Assembly: GCA_031553435.1 (NCBI GenBank)
Contig: JAVBLQ010000069.1
Span: forward strand, 1-36,966
Reading direction: 5' to 3'
Source of the DNA: JAVBLQ01 sp031553435
GTDB lineage: Bacteria > Bacteroidota > Bacteroidia > Bacteroidales > Azobacteroidaceae
Length of the DNA: 36,966 nt
The position numbers and the translations under genes are program-made. A model generated the notes under the pieces. It saw nothing but the letters and a program-made list of their open reading frames with translations. It was not told where the DNA came from and made no database searches. Every line of letters begins with the position of its first letter. Position 1 is the first letter of the stretch. This document shows positions 1 through 9,600 of the stretch, piece after piece.

Positions 1-157
1 GGATGTTCACCATATTACAGTGGAAAATGGAAAATGGAAAATGGAAAATTTGAAGGCGTATTTGGAGAAATCAGGTCATCTGAATATAGAAATAAAGGAG
101 ATTAAAGCGAGTATTGAGGATTGTTATATGCTTTTGTCTGAGATGGTTGGAAATTAA
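1..157 (+). CDS. ABC transporter ATP-binding protein, C-terminal end (partial)
   Basis: This is an open frame entering from the left edge (first full codon at base 2) and ending at TAA 155-157. The visible 51 residues end in IEIKEIKASIEDCYMLLSEM, which resembles the C-terminal tail of ABC-2 type drug-export ATPases (a 'xIxPSIEDxFMxLM'-like ending). A complete second ATPase gene starts 59 bp downstream and two ABC-2 permease genes follow. This is therefore probably the first ATPase of a split YbhF-type pair. No Walker motifs are in view because the N-terminal part lies outside the window. A run of four TGGAAAA heptamers (21-48) lies inside the frame. The assignment rests on this tail and the neighbours only. 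Confidence 0.6.
   Translation, partial: DVHHITVENGKWKMENLKAYLEKSGHLNIEIKEIKASIEDCYMLLSEMVGN
21..48 (+). repeat. Four tandem TGGAAAA heptamers inside a coding frame
   Basis: The unit TGGAAAA is repeated four times without mismatch. It lies in the open frame of the upstream ABC ATPase and encodes part of the linker before its conserved C-terminal tail. The same unit, and its reverse complement, forms the hairpin at 26477-26535. Confidence 0.8.
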
Positions 158-216
158 ACCATTCGGGCTATTTCAACTACAGGTTCACATTCGTAATAAA
201 AATAGTTCAATACAAT

Positions 217-957
217 ATGAATTACGTCATTGAAACAAATAATCTGACCAAGCGCTTTGGCAATTTCACCGCTGTCGATAATATATCTTTCAATGTAGAG
301 AAAGGTGAAATTTTCGGATTTCTCGGAGCCAATGGCGCCGGAAAAACAACAGCTATGCGGATGCTATGCGGATTAAGTAAACCTACTTCCGGAAAAGGAA
401 TGGTTGCCGGGTTCGATATATCCAAACAATCGGAAGACGTCAAGAAAAATATAGGATACATGAGCCAGAAATTCTCTTTATATGAAGATTTGAAAGTATG
501 GGAAAACATCCGCTTGTTTGCCGGTATCTATGGAGTTGATAAAAATGAAATCGGACCGAAAACAGATCAAATGTTATCAGAACTCGGTTTCTCTCATGAG
601 CGGAATACTTTGGTTAAATCATTGCCCTTAGGCTGGAAACAAAAATTATCATTTTCCGTGTCCATTTTCCATGAACCTAAAATTGTGTTTCTGGATGAAC
701 CTACAGGCGGTGTTGATCCTGCTACGCGCCGGCAATTCTGGGAACTGATTTATGAAGCTGCTGATCGTGGCATTACCGTTTTTGTAACCACCCATTATAT
801 GGATGAGGCCGAATATTGTAATCGTGTATCTATCATGGTCGACGGTAAAATCGAAGCATTGGATACTCCTAAAAATTTAAGAGAGCAATTCAATACTTCG
901 AATATGGATGGAGTGTTCCAGCAATTGGCAAGAAAAGCTAAAAGAATTGACAATTGA
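217..957 (+). CDS. ABC transporter ATP-binding protein (drug export, ABC-2 type)
   Basis: This 246-residue ATPase energises export through the two ABC-2 permeases encoded directly downstream. Visible motifs, in order, are Walker A GANGAGKT at 37-44, the Q-loop (YMSQ) near Gln84, the signature LPLGWKQ at 136-142 (a variant of LSGGQ), Walker B IVFLDEP at 156-162 with catalytic Glu161, and the switch histidine His193. The length is normal for a single-domain ABC-2 ATPase. The start at 217 gives the expected N-terminus. Together with the preceding partial ATPase it matches the two halves of E. coli YbhF, and its neighbours match YbhS/YbhR. The last residues (RIDN) and the TGA stop are encoded by a heptamer repeat tract that also reaches the start codon of the next gene. 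The substrate cannot be told from sequence. Confidence 0.93.
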   Translation: MNYVIETNNLTKRFGNFTAVDNISFNVEKGEIFGFLGANGAGKTTAMRMLCGLSKPTSGKGMVAGFDISKQSEDVKKNIGYMSQKFSLYEDLKVWENIRLFAGIYGVDKNEIGPKTDQMLSELGFSHERNTLVKSLPLGWKQKLSFSVSIFHEPKIVFLDEPTGGVDPATRRQFWELIYEAADRGITVFVTTHYMDEAEYCNRVSIMVDGKIEALDTPKNLREQFNTSNMDGVFQQLARKAKRIDN

Positions 958-972
958 TAATTGACAATGGAC
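945..972 (+). repeat. AATTGAC-type heptamer tract spanning a gene junction
   Basis: Four consecutive 7-nt units (AATTGAC, AATTGAT, AATTGAC, AATGGAC) run from the last codons of the ATPase, through its TGA stop (955-957), to the base before the ATG of the permease (974). No opposing arm is present, so it forms no hairpin by itself. Confidence 0.75.
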
Positions 973-973
973 A

Positions 974-2083
974 ATGAAACAGTTTACATCTTTCGTTAAA
1001 AAAGAATTTTATCATATTTTCCGGGACAAGCGCACGATGTTGATTTTGCTCGGAATGCCCATCGTACAGATTATTCTTTTCGGATTTGCTATTACAACCG
1101 AAGTGAAGAATATTCAGGTAGCCGTTTATGATCCTTCCAAAGATGAGGCAACAACACGTATCATTGACCGGCTTCAGGCCAGTGAGTATTTCAATATTAC
1201 TCAAATGTTAAATACTCCGGAAGACATAGAAAAAGTATTCAGGGAAGGAAAAATAAATCTGGCTGTTGTTTTCAGCAATCATTTCAGTGACGATTTATTG
1301 CATACCGGAGATGCTGCCGTTCAATTGATTGTCGATGCTACGGATCCTAATCAGGCAGTCACTTTGACCAATTATGCCGCCAGTATTATCACGTCTTATC
1401 AGAAAGAATTGATGGGACAATATCAGATACCCATTCAGATCATTCCTGAAATCAGGATGCTTTACAATCCTGAAATGAAAAGTGCGTACAATTTTGTTCC
1501 GGGTGTTATGGGTTTGATTCTGATGCTGATTTGTGCCATGATGACTGCCATCTCCATTGTCCGTGAAAAAGAAATGGGAACAATGGAAATATTACTGGTA
1601 TCGCCCATGAAGCCGATTTATGTGATCCTTTCGAAAGCAGTTCCTTATATGTTATTATCCCTGGTGAATATAACATCCATACTGCTTTTGTCGATATTTG
1701 TATTGGATGTTCCGGTAGCAGGTAGTCTTTTCTGGTTGTTCATCGTATCGTTTGTGTTCATTTCTGTGGCTCTGTCGCTGGGATTATTAATATCGACAAT
1801 TGCTGATACTCAGATAGCTGCGATGCTTATTTCCGGAATGGGACTGATGATGCCGACCATGCTTCTTTCGGGGATGATATTTCCGATCGAAAATATGCCT
1901 GTTGTTTTACAATACTTGTCGAACATCGTTCCTGCAAGATGGTATATCTCGGCAATCAGGAAAATAATGATAGAAGGATTGTCTATTTCTTTTGTTTTGA
2001 AAGAAGTCGGGGTTCTTCTGTTCATGGCGTTGTTTTTAATTATTGTGAGTTTGAAGAAGTTCAGTATTAGACTTGAAAATTGA
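974..2083 (+). CDS. ABC-2 type permease (YbhS/YbhR-like), first of two
   Basis: This is a 369-residue inner-membrane permease. A hydrophobic segment near residues 20-42 is followed by a large extracytoplasmic domain (about 45-170) and then five to six membrane segments from about 175 to the C-terminus. This is the usual layout of the ABC-2 membrane family used for drug export. The loop motif REKEMGTMEILLVSPMKP after the second membrane segment is the family's cytoplasmic signature. The gene follows the ATPase by 16 bp and precedes the second permease by 15 bp, so all are surely co-transcribed and the two permeases probably form a heterodimer. The C-terminal LEN and stop lie in a TTGAAAA repeat. 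Confidence 0.92.
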   Translation: MKQFTSFVKKEFYHIFRDKRTMLILLGMPIVQIILFGFAITTEVKNIQVAVYDPSKDEATTRIIDRLQASEYFNITQMLNTPEDIEKVFREGKINLAVVFSNHFSDDLLHTGDAAVQLIVDATDPNQAVTLTNYAASIITSYQKELMGQYQIPIQIIPEIRMLYNPEMKSAYNFVPGVMGLILMLICAMMTAISIVREKEMGTMEILLVSPMKPIYVILSKAVPYMLLSLVNITSILLLSIFVLDVPVAGSLFWLFIVSFVFISVALSLGLLISTIADTQIAAMLISGMGLMMPTMLLSGMIFPIENMPVVLQYLSNIVPARWYISAIRKIMIEGLSISFVLKEVGVLLFMALFLIIVSLKKFSIRLEN

Positions 2084-2098
2084 AAATGGAGAATTAAC
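2073..2098 (+). repeat. TTGAAAA heptamer tract across a gene junction
   Basis: The units TTGAAAA, TTGAAAA, TGGAGAA and the truncated TTAAC end directly at the ATG at 2099. The first two encode the last residues and TGA stop of the upstream permease. Confidence 0.6.
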
Positions 2099-3211
2099 AT
2101 GTTACGATTTTTAATAGAAAAAGAATTCAAGCAAATCATCCGCAACTCCTTCCTACCCAGGATGATCATTGCTTTTCCCTGCATGGTAATGCTGGTATTT
2201 CCATGGGCAGCCAATTTTGAAATCAAAAACATCAATATCAGTATAATAGATAATGATCACAGCACTTATTCCCAACGATTGGTAAATAAAATCACTTCGT
2301 CCGGTTACTTCCGGCTGACAGATTTTTCAGAGAATTATTCCGGCTCCTTAAAAAGCATAGAATCCGGCAAAACGGATATTATTCTGGAAATTCAGTCCGG
2401 ATTCGAAAAAGATCTTGTGAAAGAAGGAACAGAACAAGTAATGATTTCCGCCAATGCCGTCAACGGAATGAAAGGAGGATTAGGAGCATCCTACTTGTCA
2501 GCCATTTTGAATGACTATGCCGGTGAAATCCGGGATGAATGGTTTCAATCCGGAAAAGATGTGATTTTACCGGTCATCAAAATCAATCCCTATTATCGCT
2601 TCAATCCGCATCTTGATTATAAGGTATTTATGGTTCCGGCACTGATGGTGATGTTGTTGACCATGATCTGCGGATTTTTGCCTGCATTGAATATTGTTGC
2701 TGAAAAAGAAGCCGGCACAATTGAGCAGATAAATGTTACGCCAGTAAGTAAATTTACCTTTATTATGTCTAAATTGCTGCCTTACTGGATTATAGGCTTT
2801 CTTATCCTATCCATTTGTTTTATCCTGGCATTTTGGGTTTATGGATTGATTCCTGTCGGAAAATTATCTACGCTATATATTTTCGCAGGTATTTACATTT
2901 TGGTTGTTTCCGGATGCGGTTTGGTAATTTCCAATTATTCGGCTACTATGCAACAAGCCATGTTTGTTATGATGTTTTTTATCATTGTCTTCCTCCTGAT
3001 GAGTGGTTTGTTTACTCCCGTGAGCAGTATGCCGGAATGGGCGCAGGTCATTACAATAGTCAATCCGTTAAAATATTTTATTCAGGTGATGCGTGCTGTT
3101 TACTTGAAAGGCAGTGGAGTAGTGGAGTTACTCCCTCAATTGCTTGCTCTGTGTGGCTTTGCTGTCTTTTTTAATCTTTGGGCGGTGGTTAGTTATCGAA
3201 AATCTATGTAA
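2099..3211 (+). CDS. ABC-2 type permease (YbhS/YbhR-like), second of two
   Basis: This 370-residue protein has the same design as the preceding gene: one N-terminal membrane segment (about 20-40), an extracytoplasmic domain (about 45-175) and a C-terminal bundle of membrane segments from about 180. The signature loop reads EKEAGTIEQINVTPVSKF. It is the last gene of the ABC export operon; a repeat-rich region and then an independent TetR gene follow. The two permeases share architecture but differ in sequence, which fits a heterodimer rather than a recent duplication. Confidence 0.92.
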   Translation: MLRFLIEKEFKQIIRNSFLPRMIIAFPCMVMLVFPWAANFEIKNINISIIDNDHSTYSQRLVNKITSSGYFRLTDFSENYSGSLKSIESGKTDIILEIQSGFEKDLVKEGTEQVMISANAVNGMKGGLGASYLSAILNDYAGEIRDEWFQSGKDVILPVIKINPYYRFNPHLDYKVFMVPALMVMLLTMICGFLPALNIVAEKEAGTIEQINVTPVSKFTFIMSKLLPYWIIGFLILSICFILAFWVYGLIPVGKLSTLYIFAGIYILVVSGCGLVISNYSATMQQAMFVMMFFIIVFLLMSGLFTPVSSMPEWAQVITIVNPLKYFIQVMRAVYLKGSGVVELLPQLLALCGFAVFFNLWAVVSYRKSM

Positions 3212-3353
3212 TCTCACTTTGTTCGCTTGTGAAGGTCGCTATGCTTCTTGTGAATGGTGAAGCTCGCTATGCTCACCCGTGAATAGTGGTATACTCTCTT
3301 TTCGCAACGAGTGAAACGAGTTCACCAAGGAGCGCAGCGATCTTCACCATTTT
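3212..3353. repeat. Intergenic inverted repeat with TCGCTATGCTC-type cores
   Basis: Downstream of the ABC operon the sequence repeats units such as TCGCTATGCT and GTGAA. A 30-nt arm at 3255-3284 and an arm at 3320-3349 are imperfect reverse complements, the shared parts being TGGTGAAG, TCGCT, GCTC and GTGAA. The layout could act as a terminator for the ABC operon. The same repeat family recurs at 35986-36120, just before the integrase gene. No gene is supported here. Confidence 0.7.
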
Positions 3354-3375
3354 TAGTTTTTTATTAAAAAAACCT

Positions 3376-3413
3376 GAAAACTTTTTTTGTTTCAAAAGTT
3401 TTCATTTCCTTTG
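3376..3413 (+). promoter_or_regulatory. Candidate TetR operator and promoter
   Basis: A perfect 10-bp inverted repeat, GAAAACTTTT and AAAAGTTTTC with an 8-bp spacer (3376-3403), lies 33 bp upstream of the TetR start codon. It is followed at once by TTCCTTTG (3406-3413), one base away from the Bacteroidetes -7 consensus TAnnTTTG. A TTTG at 3386-3389 in the spacer could be the -33 element, although the 16-bp distance is short. A palindrome overlapping the promoter suggests autoregulation of the efflux operon. Confidence 0.5.
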
Positions 3414-3436
3414 CAAAAATTTTTCCAATCAATTAA

Positions 3437-4054
3437 ATGGAATTAAAAGAAAGAATAATAGAGGAAGCTTCAGACTTATTTTTTCGTAAAGGAATAAAAA
3501 GCATTACGATGTCCGATATTGCCAATCATTTAGGTATATCGAAACGAACCCTTTATGAAGTATTCAAGGATAAAGAAGATCTCTTGCATAACTGTCTGCA
3601 AGTAAAGATGTGTGATGCAGATTCGGAAACAGAAAAATGGATACTCCATTCGGAAAATGTAATCGATGCATTGATGCATTTGTATGCAAAACACTTGAAT
3701 GAAGCACATCAAATGAATAAATCGCTTGTTCATGATTTGCGCAAATATCACCCGAAATTGTATAAAATAATTGAGGATAAACAAAAAGAATCATCTAATG
3801 TATTTATTCCGCTTTTTGAAAAAGGAATCCAGCAAAAGCTGATCAGGGATGATATCAATGTTGAATTGCTGGCATGGGTATTGACATCTCAGTTCAAGGC
3901 GCTGTGGGAATATGAAATGCCGCTCGATAAGTATAGTTTCACGGAATATCTGGAAGCAATTATTCTTAATTTTACAAGAGGCATTGCTACAGTTGAAGGT
4001 CAGAAAAAAATTGATGAATTATCAACAAAAATAAAGCAAAATAGGTTTTTTTAA
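3437..4054 (+). CDS. TetR/AcrR family transcriptional regulator
   Basis: This 205-residue regulator has an N-terminal TetR DNA-binding domain (about 5-55). The helix-turn-helix is visible at about 25-45 (MSDIANHLGISKRTLYEVF), followed by the typical KDKEDLL. The remaining three quarters form the helical ligand-binding and dimer domain expected of the family. It is the first gene of an efflux operon (TolC-like, adaptor, RND pump), so it most likely represses that operon and responds to a pump substrate. A palindrome upstream (3376-3403) is a plausible binding site. The ligand is unknown. Confidence 0.92.
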   Translation: MELKERIIEEASDLFFRKGIKSITMSDIANHLGISKRTLYEVFKDKEDLLHNCLQVKMCDADSETEKWILHSENVIDALMHLYAKHLNEAHQMNKSLVHDLRKYHPKLYKIIEDKQKESSNVFIPLFEKGIQQKLIRDDINVELLAWVLTSQFKALWEYEMPLDKYSFTEYLEAIILNFTRGIATVEGQKKIDELSTKIKQNRFF

Positions 4055-4074
4055 GCAAGAATAAAAGAAAACAT

Positions 4075-5535
4075 ATGAACTTCGTAACTTTAGGTAAAAA
4101 GATTATGATAGTAACATTGGTTACTATTTTACCCATTTTGGGAAAAGCTCAACAAACCCCTTTACAACTTACTTTGGAAAGAGCTGTTCAGATAGCTTTA
4201 AGTGAAAATCCGAATGTGAGAATCGCTGATTTGGAAATACAAAAAAAGGAATATGCGAAAAAAACAACAAAATCTTCCTTATATCCACAGATCGATGCAG
4301 TAGGACAATATACCCGTACCATCAAAAAACAGGTAATGTATCTGGATGGCGCTTTTGATATGACATCTTCGATGAAACCGATGCTGGATGGAATCAATGA
4401 TGTTTTCGCCGATAATATACCCGGCTATAATAAAAATGAGTTGTATGATGCAATCACCGCCGAACAGGCAAAAGTTCCCCCGGTAGATCCGGATGAAGGA
4501 ATAGAAGTCGGACGAAGCAATAACTGGTCCGGAGGTTTCAACCTGAACTGGCCGGTAGTTGTTCCCACCTTATGGAAAAGCCTGGAAATAAGTAGTCTGG
4601 ATGTCGAATTGGCCGTTGAATCTGCCCGTTCTTCAAAAATAAATATGAGTAACGATGTTAAAAAAACATATTACCAAGTATTATTGGCTCAGGATTCCCG
4701 CAATGTGTTCAAACAAAGTTATGATAATGCTGTTTTAAACTACAACGATATCAAACATAAATATGACCAGGGTCTGGTGGCCGAATTTGATCTGATCCGT
4801 GCGGATGTCAGGGTTAAAAACGTGAAACCCAATCTTATTCAGGCAGAAAATGCGGTAAACCTGACTACGTTGTCTTTGAAAGCCCTGATGGGAATAGATA
4901 TGGATCAGGAAATCATCGTAGAAGGCAATCTGAAAGATTATGAACAGAATCTTTATTCGGACATTATTGCTGCCGATACATCTTTAGCGAATAACTCGGA
5001 CTTGAAACAATTTGATATACAAGCAGAACAGTTGCAAAAAACATTAGAACTATATAAAGCTCAATATTGGCCTACGGTTTCTATTTCAGGTAATTATATG
5101 TACATGTCAATGAACAACGATTTTCGTTTCAAAGACTACAAATGGTCGCCCTATTCAACTGTTGGCCTCACGGTTTCAATTCCTATCTTTGACGGATTCA
5201 GGAAACGTTCGGATATCAAGCAGACACAAGTTTCTCTTGAACAAATGAAATTAAAGAGAGAAGATATTGTACGCAATCTGACTTTATCCGTCAAAAACAG
5301 CGTGAGCAGTATGACTAATTATGTGGAACAAGTCTTTTCTACCCGCGATGCTGTTAAGCAAGCCCAGAAAGGATATGAAATTTCCCAGAAACGATATGAT
5401 ACCGGAATGGGAACATTACTGGAGTTGAACGATGCGGAATTGGCTCTTACCCAGACCAGTTTGTCATATAATCAGGCTATCTACTATTATTTGTCAGCTA
5501 AAGCCGATTTGGCAAAAACTTTAGGATTACAATAA
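4075..5535 (+). CDS. TolC-like outer membrane efflux protein
   Basis: This is a 486-residue outer-membrane channel of the TolC/OEP family that connects the periplasmic adaptor and RND pump to the outside. A signal peptide covers about residues 1-24 (hydrophobic MIVTLVTILPILGKA, cleavage before QQ). Two OEP repeats follow, each with long coiled-coil helices. The typical start LTLERAVQIALSENP is seen at about 32-46 and the second-repeat end RYDTGMGTLLELNDAELAL at about 442-460. The start codon is 20 bp after the TetR stop, so the two genes are one operon. Residues about 90-150 contain an acidic insert that is probably a surface or periplasmic loop. Confidence 0.93.
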   Translation: MNFVTLGKKIMIVTLVTILPILGKAQQTPLQLTLERAVQIALSENPNVRIADLEIQKKEYAKKTTKSSLYPQIDAVGQYTRTIKKQVMYLDGAFDMTSSMKPMLDGINDVFADNIPGYNKNELYDAITAEQAKVPPVDPDEGIEVGRSNNWSGGFNLNWPVVVPTLWKSLEISSLDVELAVESARSSKINMSNDVKKTYYQVLLAQDSRNVFKQSYDNAVLNYNDIKHKYDQGLVAEFDLIRADVRVKNVKPNLIQAENAVNLTTLSLKALMGIDMDQEIIVEGNLKDYEQNLYSDIIAADTSLANNSDLKQFDIQAEQLQKTLELYKAQYWPTVSISGNYMYMSMNNDFRFKDYKWSPYSTVGLTVSIPIFDGFRKRSDIKQTQVSLEQMKLKREDIVRNLTLSVKNSVSSMTNYVEQVFSTRDAVKQAQKGYEISQKRYDTGMGTLLELNDAELALTQTSLSYNQAIYYYLSAKADLAKTLGLQ

Positions 5536-5635
5536 TTTTATGAGATTAAAGATCAAAGACAAAAGAAGATAGAGACATAAAGATTGTCTTTTATCTATTC
5601 AGGTTAAACTAACGAAATTAAAAAAATATAATCAT
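5536..5635. repeat. Gap between TolC and adaptor genes with a short inverted repeat
   Basis: The 100-bp gap holds AGATTAA/AGATCAA/AGACAAA-type units and a small perfect inverted repeat, AAAGACAA (5555-5562) and TTGTCTTT (5584-5591). It may modulate the relative expression of the flanking operon genes. No gene or clear promoter is seen. Confidence 0.4.
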
Positions 5636-6646
5636 ATGTCGTATAAGAACTTACTTTGGATATTGCCGTTATCGGCTCTCTTGATCACTTCCTGCAAGAA
5701 AAAAGAAGAAGAAACCCAGACAGACACCAAGGCAAAAGTTTCAGTGATTAATGCAGAAATGGTTCCTGTTAATCAAACGGTTACTTTAACTGCCAATGTG
5801 GAGGGCGACGTCACCAATCAGATTTCACCCGCTATCCCGATGCGTATCAAGAAAATATATGTGGACGTAGGCGCAAATGTGCATAAGGGACAAGCTTTGG
5901 TTCAGATGGATAACTCGAATCTGGAACAACAAAATGTTCAGATCAAGAATCTGGAAAAAGATTATAACCGCTACGAAGAACTGTTGAAAGTAGGAGGAAT
6001 CTCACAACAACAATTCGACCAATTGAAAGCTCAATTAGACGTTGCTCGGGCGGCAATCTCCAATACGAAGGAAAATACGGTGCTTACAAGTCCTATCAAT
6101 GGTATTGTTACTGCCCGTAACTATGATGATGGCGATGTTTACGGACAAAAACCCATTCTGACGGTTCAACAACTGAATCCGGTGAAAGCAATCATCAACG
6201 TTTCCGAATCTTATTTTCCTAAAGTACAACAAGGGATGCCGGTAGAAGTCCAATTAGATGTATATGGAAATGAAGTTTTCCAGGGCAAGGTAAAGCTGAT
6301 TCACCCTGTGATAGATACAAATACTCATACATTTTCCTGCGAAATTGAAATTCCCAATAAAGACATGAGAGTTCGTCCCGGAATGTTTTCCCGTGTAACA
6401 ATGAACTTCGGATCACAAAACCGGGTATTGATACCTGATAATGCAGTAATTAAACAGGCCGGATCCAATGACCGTTTCGTTTTTCTTGTAGCAGATGGCA
6501 AAGCCATTTATAAAAAAGTGGAAATAGGACAACACCTGGATACCAATTTTGAAATATTGTCCGGTATTCAACAAGGAGATGTTGTGGTTACCGCAGGTCA
6601 GGCCCGTTTGATTGACGGAACCGAAGTTGAGATAGTAAAAGAATAA
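5636..6646 (+). CDS. RND efflux periplasmic adaptor, lipoprotein (HlyD/AcrA family)
   Basis: This 336-residue membrane-fusion protein has a lipobox LITSC with the lipidated Cys at residue 20, followed by a charged linker (KKKEEE), so it is anchored as a lipoprotein. The biotinyl-lipoyl-like halves surround a short coiled-coil hairpin (about 95-150), followed by a beta-barrel domain and the membrane-proximal domain ending at the C-terminus. It bridges the RND pump (next gene, 19 bp away) and the TolC-like channel (previous gene). The relatively short hairpin is usual for Bacteroidetes adaptors. Confidence 0.93.
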   Translation: MSYKNLLWILPLSALLITSCKKKEEETQTDTKAKVSVINAEMVPVNQTVTLTANVEGDVTNQISPAIPMRIKKIYVDVGANVHKGQALVQMDNSNLEQQNVQIKNLEKDYNRYEELLKVGGISQQQFDQLKAQLDVARAAISNTKENTVLTSPINGIVTARNYDDGDVYGQKPILTVQQLNPVKAIINVSESYFPKVQQGMPVEVQLDVYGNEVFQGKVKLIHPVIDTNTHTFSCEIEIPNKDMRVRPGMFSRVTMNFGSQNRVLIPDNAVIKQAGSNDRFVFLVADGKAIYKKVEIGQHLDTNFEILSGIQQGDVVVTAGQARLIDGTEVEIVKE

Positions 6647-6665
6647 AGAAAGTTATAATAAAACA

Positions 6666-9600
6666 ATGAAAATATACGAAACCGCGGTCAAAAAACCAGT
6701 CACTACTGCATTGATTTTTGTGGGGATTATTGTGTTCGGATTGTTCTCATACAGTCGGTTGGCCATTGACTTGATGCCCGATATCGAGACCAATATGCTG
6801 ACTGTTGTGACTACCTATACAGGAGCCAGTGCAAATGATATCGAAACGAACGTAACAAGACCACTTGAAGATGTGCTCAACAGTTGTGAAAACCTGAAAA
6901 AGATAACCTCACAATCAAAAGACAATATTTCATTGGTAACACTTGAATTCAACTATGGAACAGATATCGATGTGGCAACCAGTGATGTACGCGATAAGCT
7001 GGATATGGTTAAATCAGCTTTGCCTGATAATGTGGGTAATCCGATTATATTCAAATTCAGTATGGACATGATTCCTGTTGTGATCTATTCGGCAACAGCA
7101 AATGAGAGTGTTAATGCATTGTATAAGATATTGGACGACAAGATTGCTACACCTCTCAACCGTGTGAAAGGGGTAGGGGCCGTTACCATTGCAGGCGCTC
7201 CGCAACGGCAAATACAAGTGAATGTTTCTCCCGAAAAACTGGAATCATATAATCTTACGGTAGAACAAATCTCAGACATTATCGCGAAAGAAAATTTGAA
7301 CGTACCTGCTGGAAGTTTTGACGTAGGTAGTCAAACCTATTCTTTACGTATAGAAGGAGAATTCAAGGAAAGCTCTCAACTACTGAATGTTGTTGTTGGT
7401 AGCGCAGGTGGAAGAAATGTTTACCTCAGCGATGTAGCCACGGTAAATGATACCATTCAAAGCCGGATACAGGAATCATATACCAATGGAACCAAAGGAG
7501 CGACCATTGTTGTTCAAAAACAATCCGGAGCGAATACGGTAGAAATTGCAGAACTGGTTAATGCGCAAATCGAAGATTTGAAAAAAACGTTGCCTCCTGA
7601 CGTCAAATTATCGATGATCATAGATACTTCCGATTTTATCAAATCTTCTATCGATTCATTGACGGAAACAATCTTGCTGGCAGGTCTTTTTGTGATGATT
7701 GTGGTATTATTTTTCCTCGGAAGGTGGAGAGCCACCATCATTATTATCCTGGCAATTCCGGTTTCATTGATTGCATCCTTTATTTATCTGATGGTTACCG
7801 GAGGAACCTTGAACATCATATCTCTTTCATCCCTCTCCATTGCGATTGGGATGGTGGTAGATGATGCAATTGTAATCCTTGAAAATGTAACTACCCACAT
7901 TGAAAGAGGAAGTACGCCCAAAGAAGGGGCTATCTACGGAACCAATGAAGTTGCGATAGCTGTTATTGCATCCACATTGACAATTGTAGCAGTATTCTTC
8001 CCGATGACGATGGTGACAGGATTGGCTGGTGTTATGTTCAAACAATTAGGATGGATGGTCACAATCATGATTCTTACCTCCGTTGTAGTGGCTTTGACAT
8101 TGACGCCTATGCTTTGTTCTCAAATGCTCAGATTGAATCCCAACCAGGGAAAATTATTCGATAAATTATATGCGCCTATCCAACGATCCCTGGACAGATT
8201 AGACAATTGGTATGCCAACCTGGTAGCAAAAGCTGTGAGAAACAGATGGAAAACAGTGATGGCTTGTTTAGGGCTTTTTGTGTTGATCATGGTTGCATCA
8301 AGTGGAATAAAAAGTGAATTCATGCCGGCGTCAGATAACAATCAGATATCTGTGCGAGCCTATCTTCCGACCGGAACACGAATGGAAGTCACAAGGACTA
8401 CTGCCATGAAAATCAATAAAATAATCAAAGAAAAATATCCTGAAGTCGATATCATAAATTTCTCTTTGGGACAAGCCGATGAAAATAATATCTGGGCCTC
8501 GGTAATGACTAAAAACTCATCCGACTTGATCACATTTACCTTGCGTTGTGTAGATGCTGATAAACGCGACAGAACTATTTACGATATAGGAAACTTGTTT
8601 CGCGAAGATCTGGCCAACATGCCCGAACTTTATAAATATGTAGTAACTCCCGGTGGTGAAAATTCCATGTTTTCAGGTTCCAGTACACTCGACGTTGAAA
8701 TTTACGGATACGACCTGGCGGCAACAGACCGTTTGGCAGCAGTTATCAAAGAGCGTTTAAGCAGTGTTAAAGGTTTGCAGGATTTGATTATCAGCCGTGA
8801 AGATTACCGTTCCGAATATCAGATCATTTTTGATCGTGAAAAATTGGCGCAAAACGGATTGAACTCTGCTGTAGTGGCCAACTATGCCCGTAACCGCATC
8901 AACGGTCTGATCTTGTCAAAATTCAGGGAAGACGGCGACGAATATGATATTGTTGTAAGATACGATGAAAAATATCGTCAAGCAGTCTCAGCCATTGAAG
9001 ACATAACAGTTTACAATAACCAGGGGACCCCAATCAAAATCCGTGAATTAGGAAAAGTTGTTGAAAAACAATCTTTACCTCAAATCGACCGCGAAAACCG
9101 TCAACGGATCATAAAAGTACAGGGAAGTTTGTACAAACGACCTCTGAGCGCTGTTGTAGAAGATGTTAATAAAGAATTGGATAAGTTGGAAAAAGACGGT
9201 TCAATGCCCGAAAATGTGGGAATACAATTAGGCGGTACGCTTGTTGACCAACAGGAATCATTTGCTGACTTGGGACTTTTAATGGCTCTTTGCGTCTTAT
9301 TGGTTTACATCGTGATGGCCGCTCAGTTCGAGTCATTAACCTATCCGTTTATCATCATGTTCTCTTTGCCTTTCGGTTATGCGGGAGTGATGCTTGCCTT
9401 GTTGATCACAGGACAACCTATCAGTTTGATGGCCATGATTGGTATGGTGATGCTGATCGGTATTGTGGTGAAGAATGGCATTGTGCTTATAGACTACGTG
9501 AACCTCAACCGGGAACGTAGTCAATCCATCGACAAAGCAGTAGTATCAGGAGGAAAATCCAGATTGCGTCCGGTACTCATGACCACAGCAACCACGGTAT

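Noticed and set aside
3286..3489. Small frame before the TetR gene
   Set aside because: It covers the repeat, the palindrome and the TetR start in another frame and shows no protein character.
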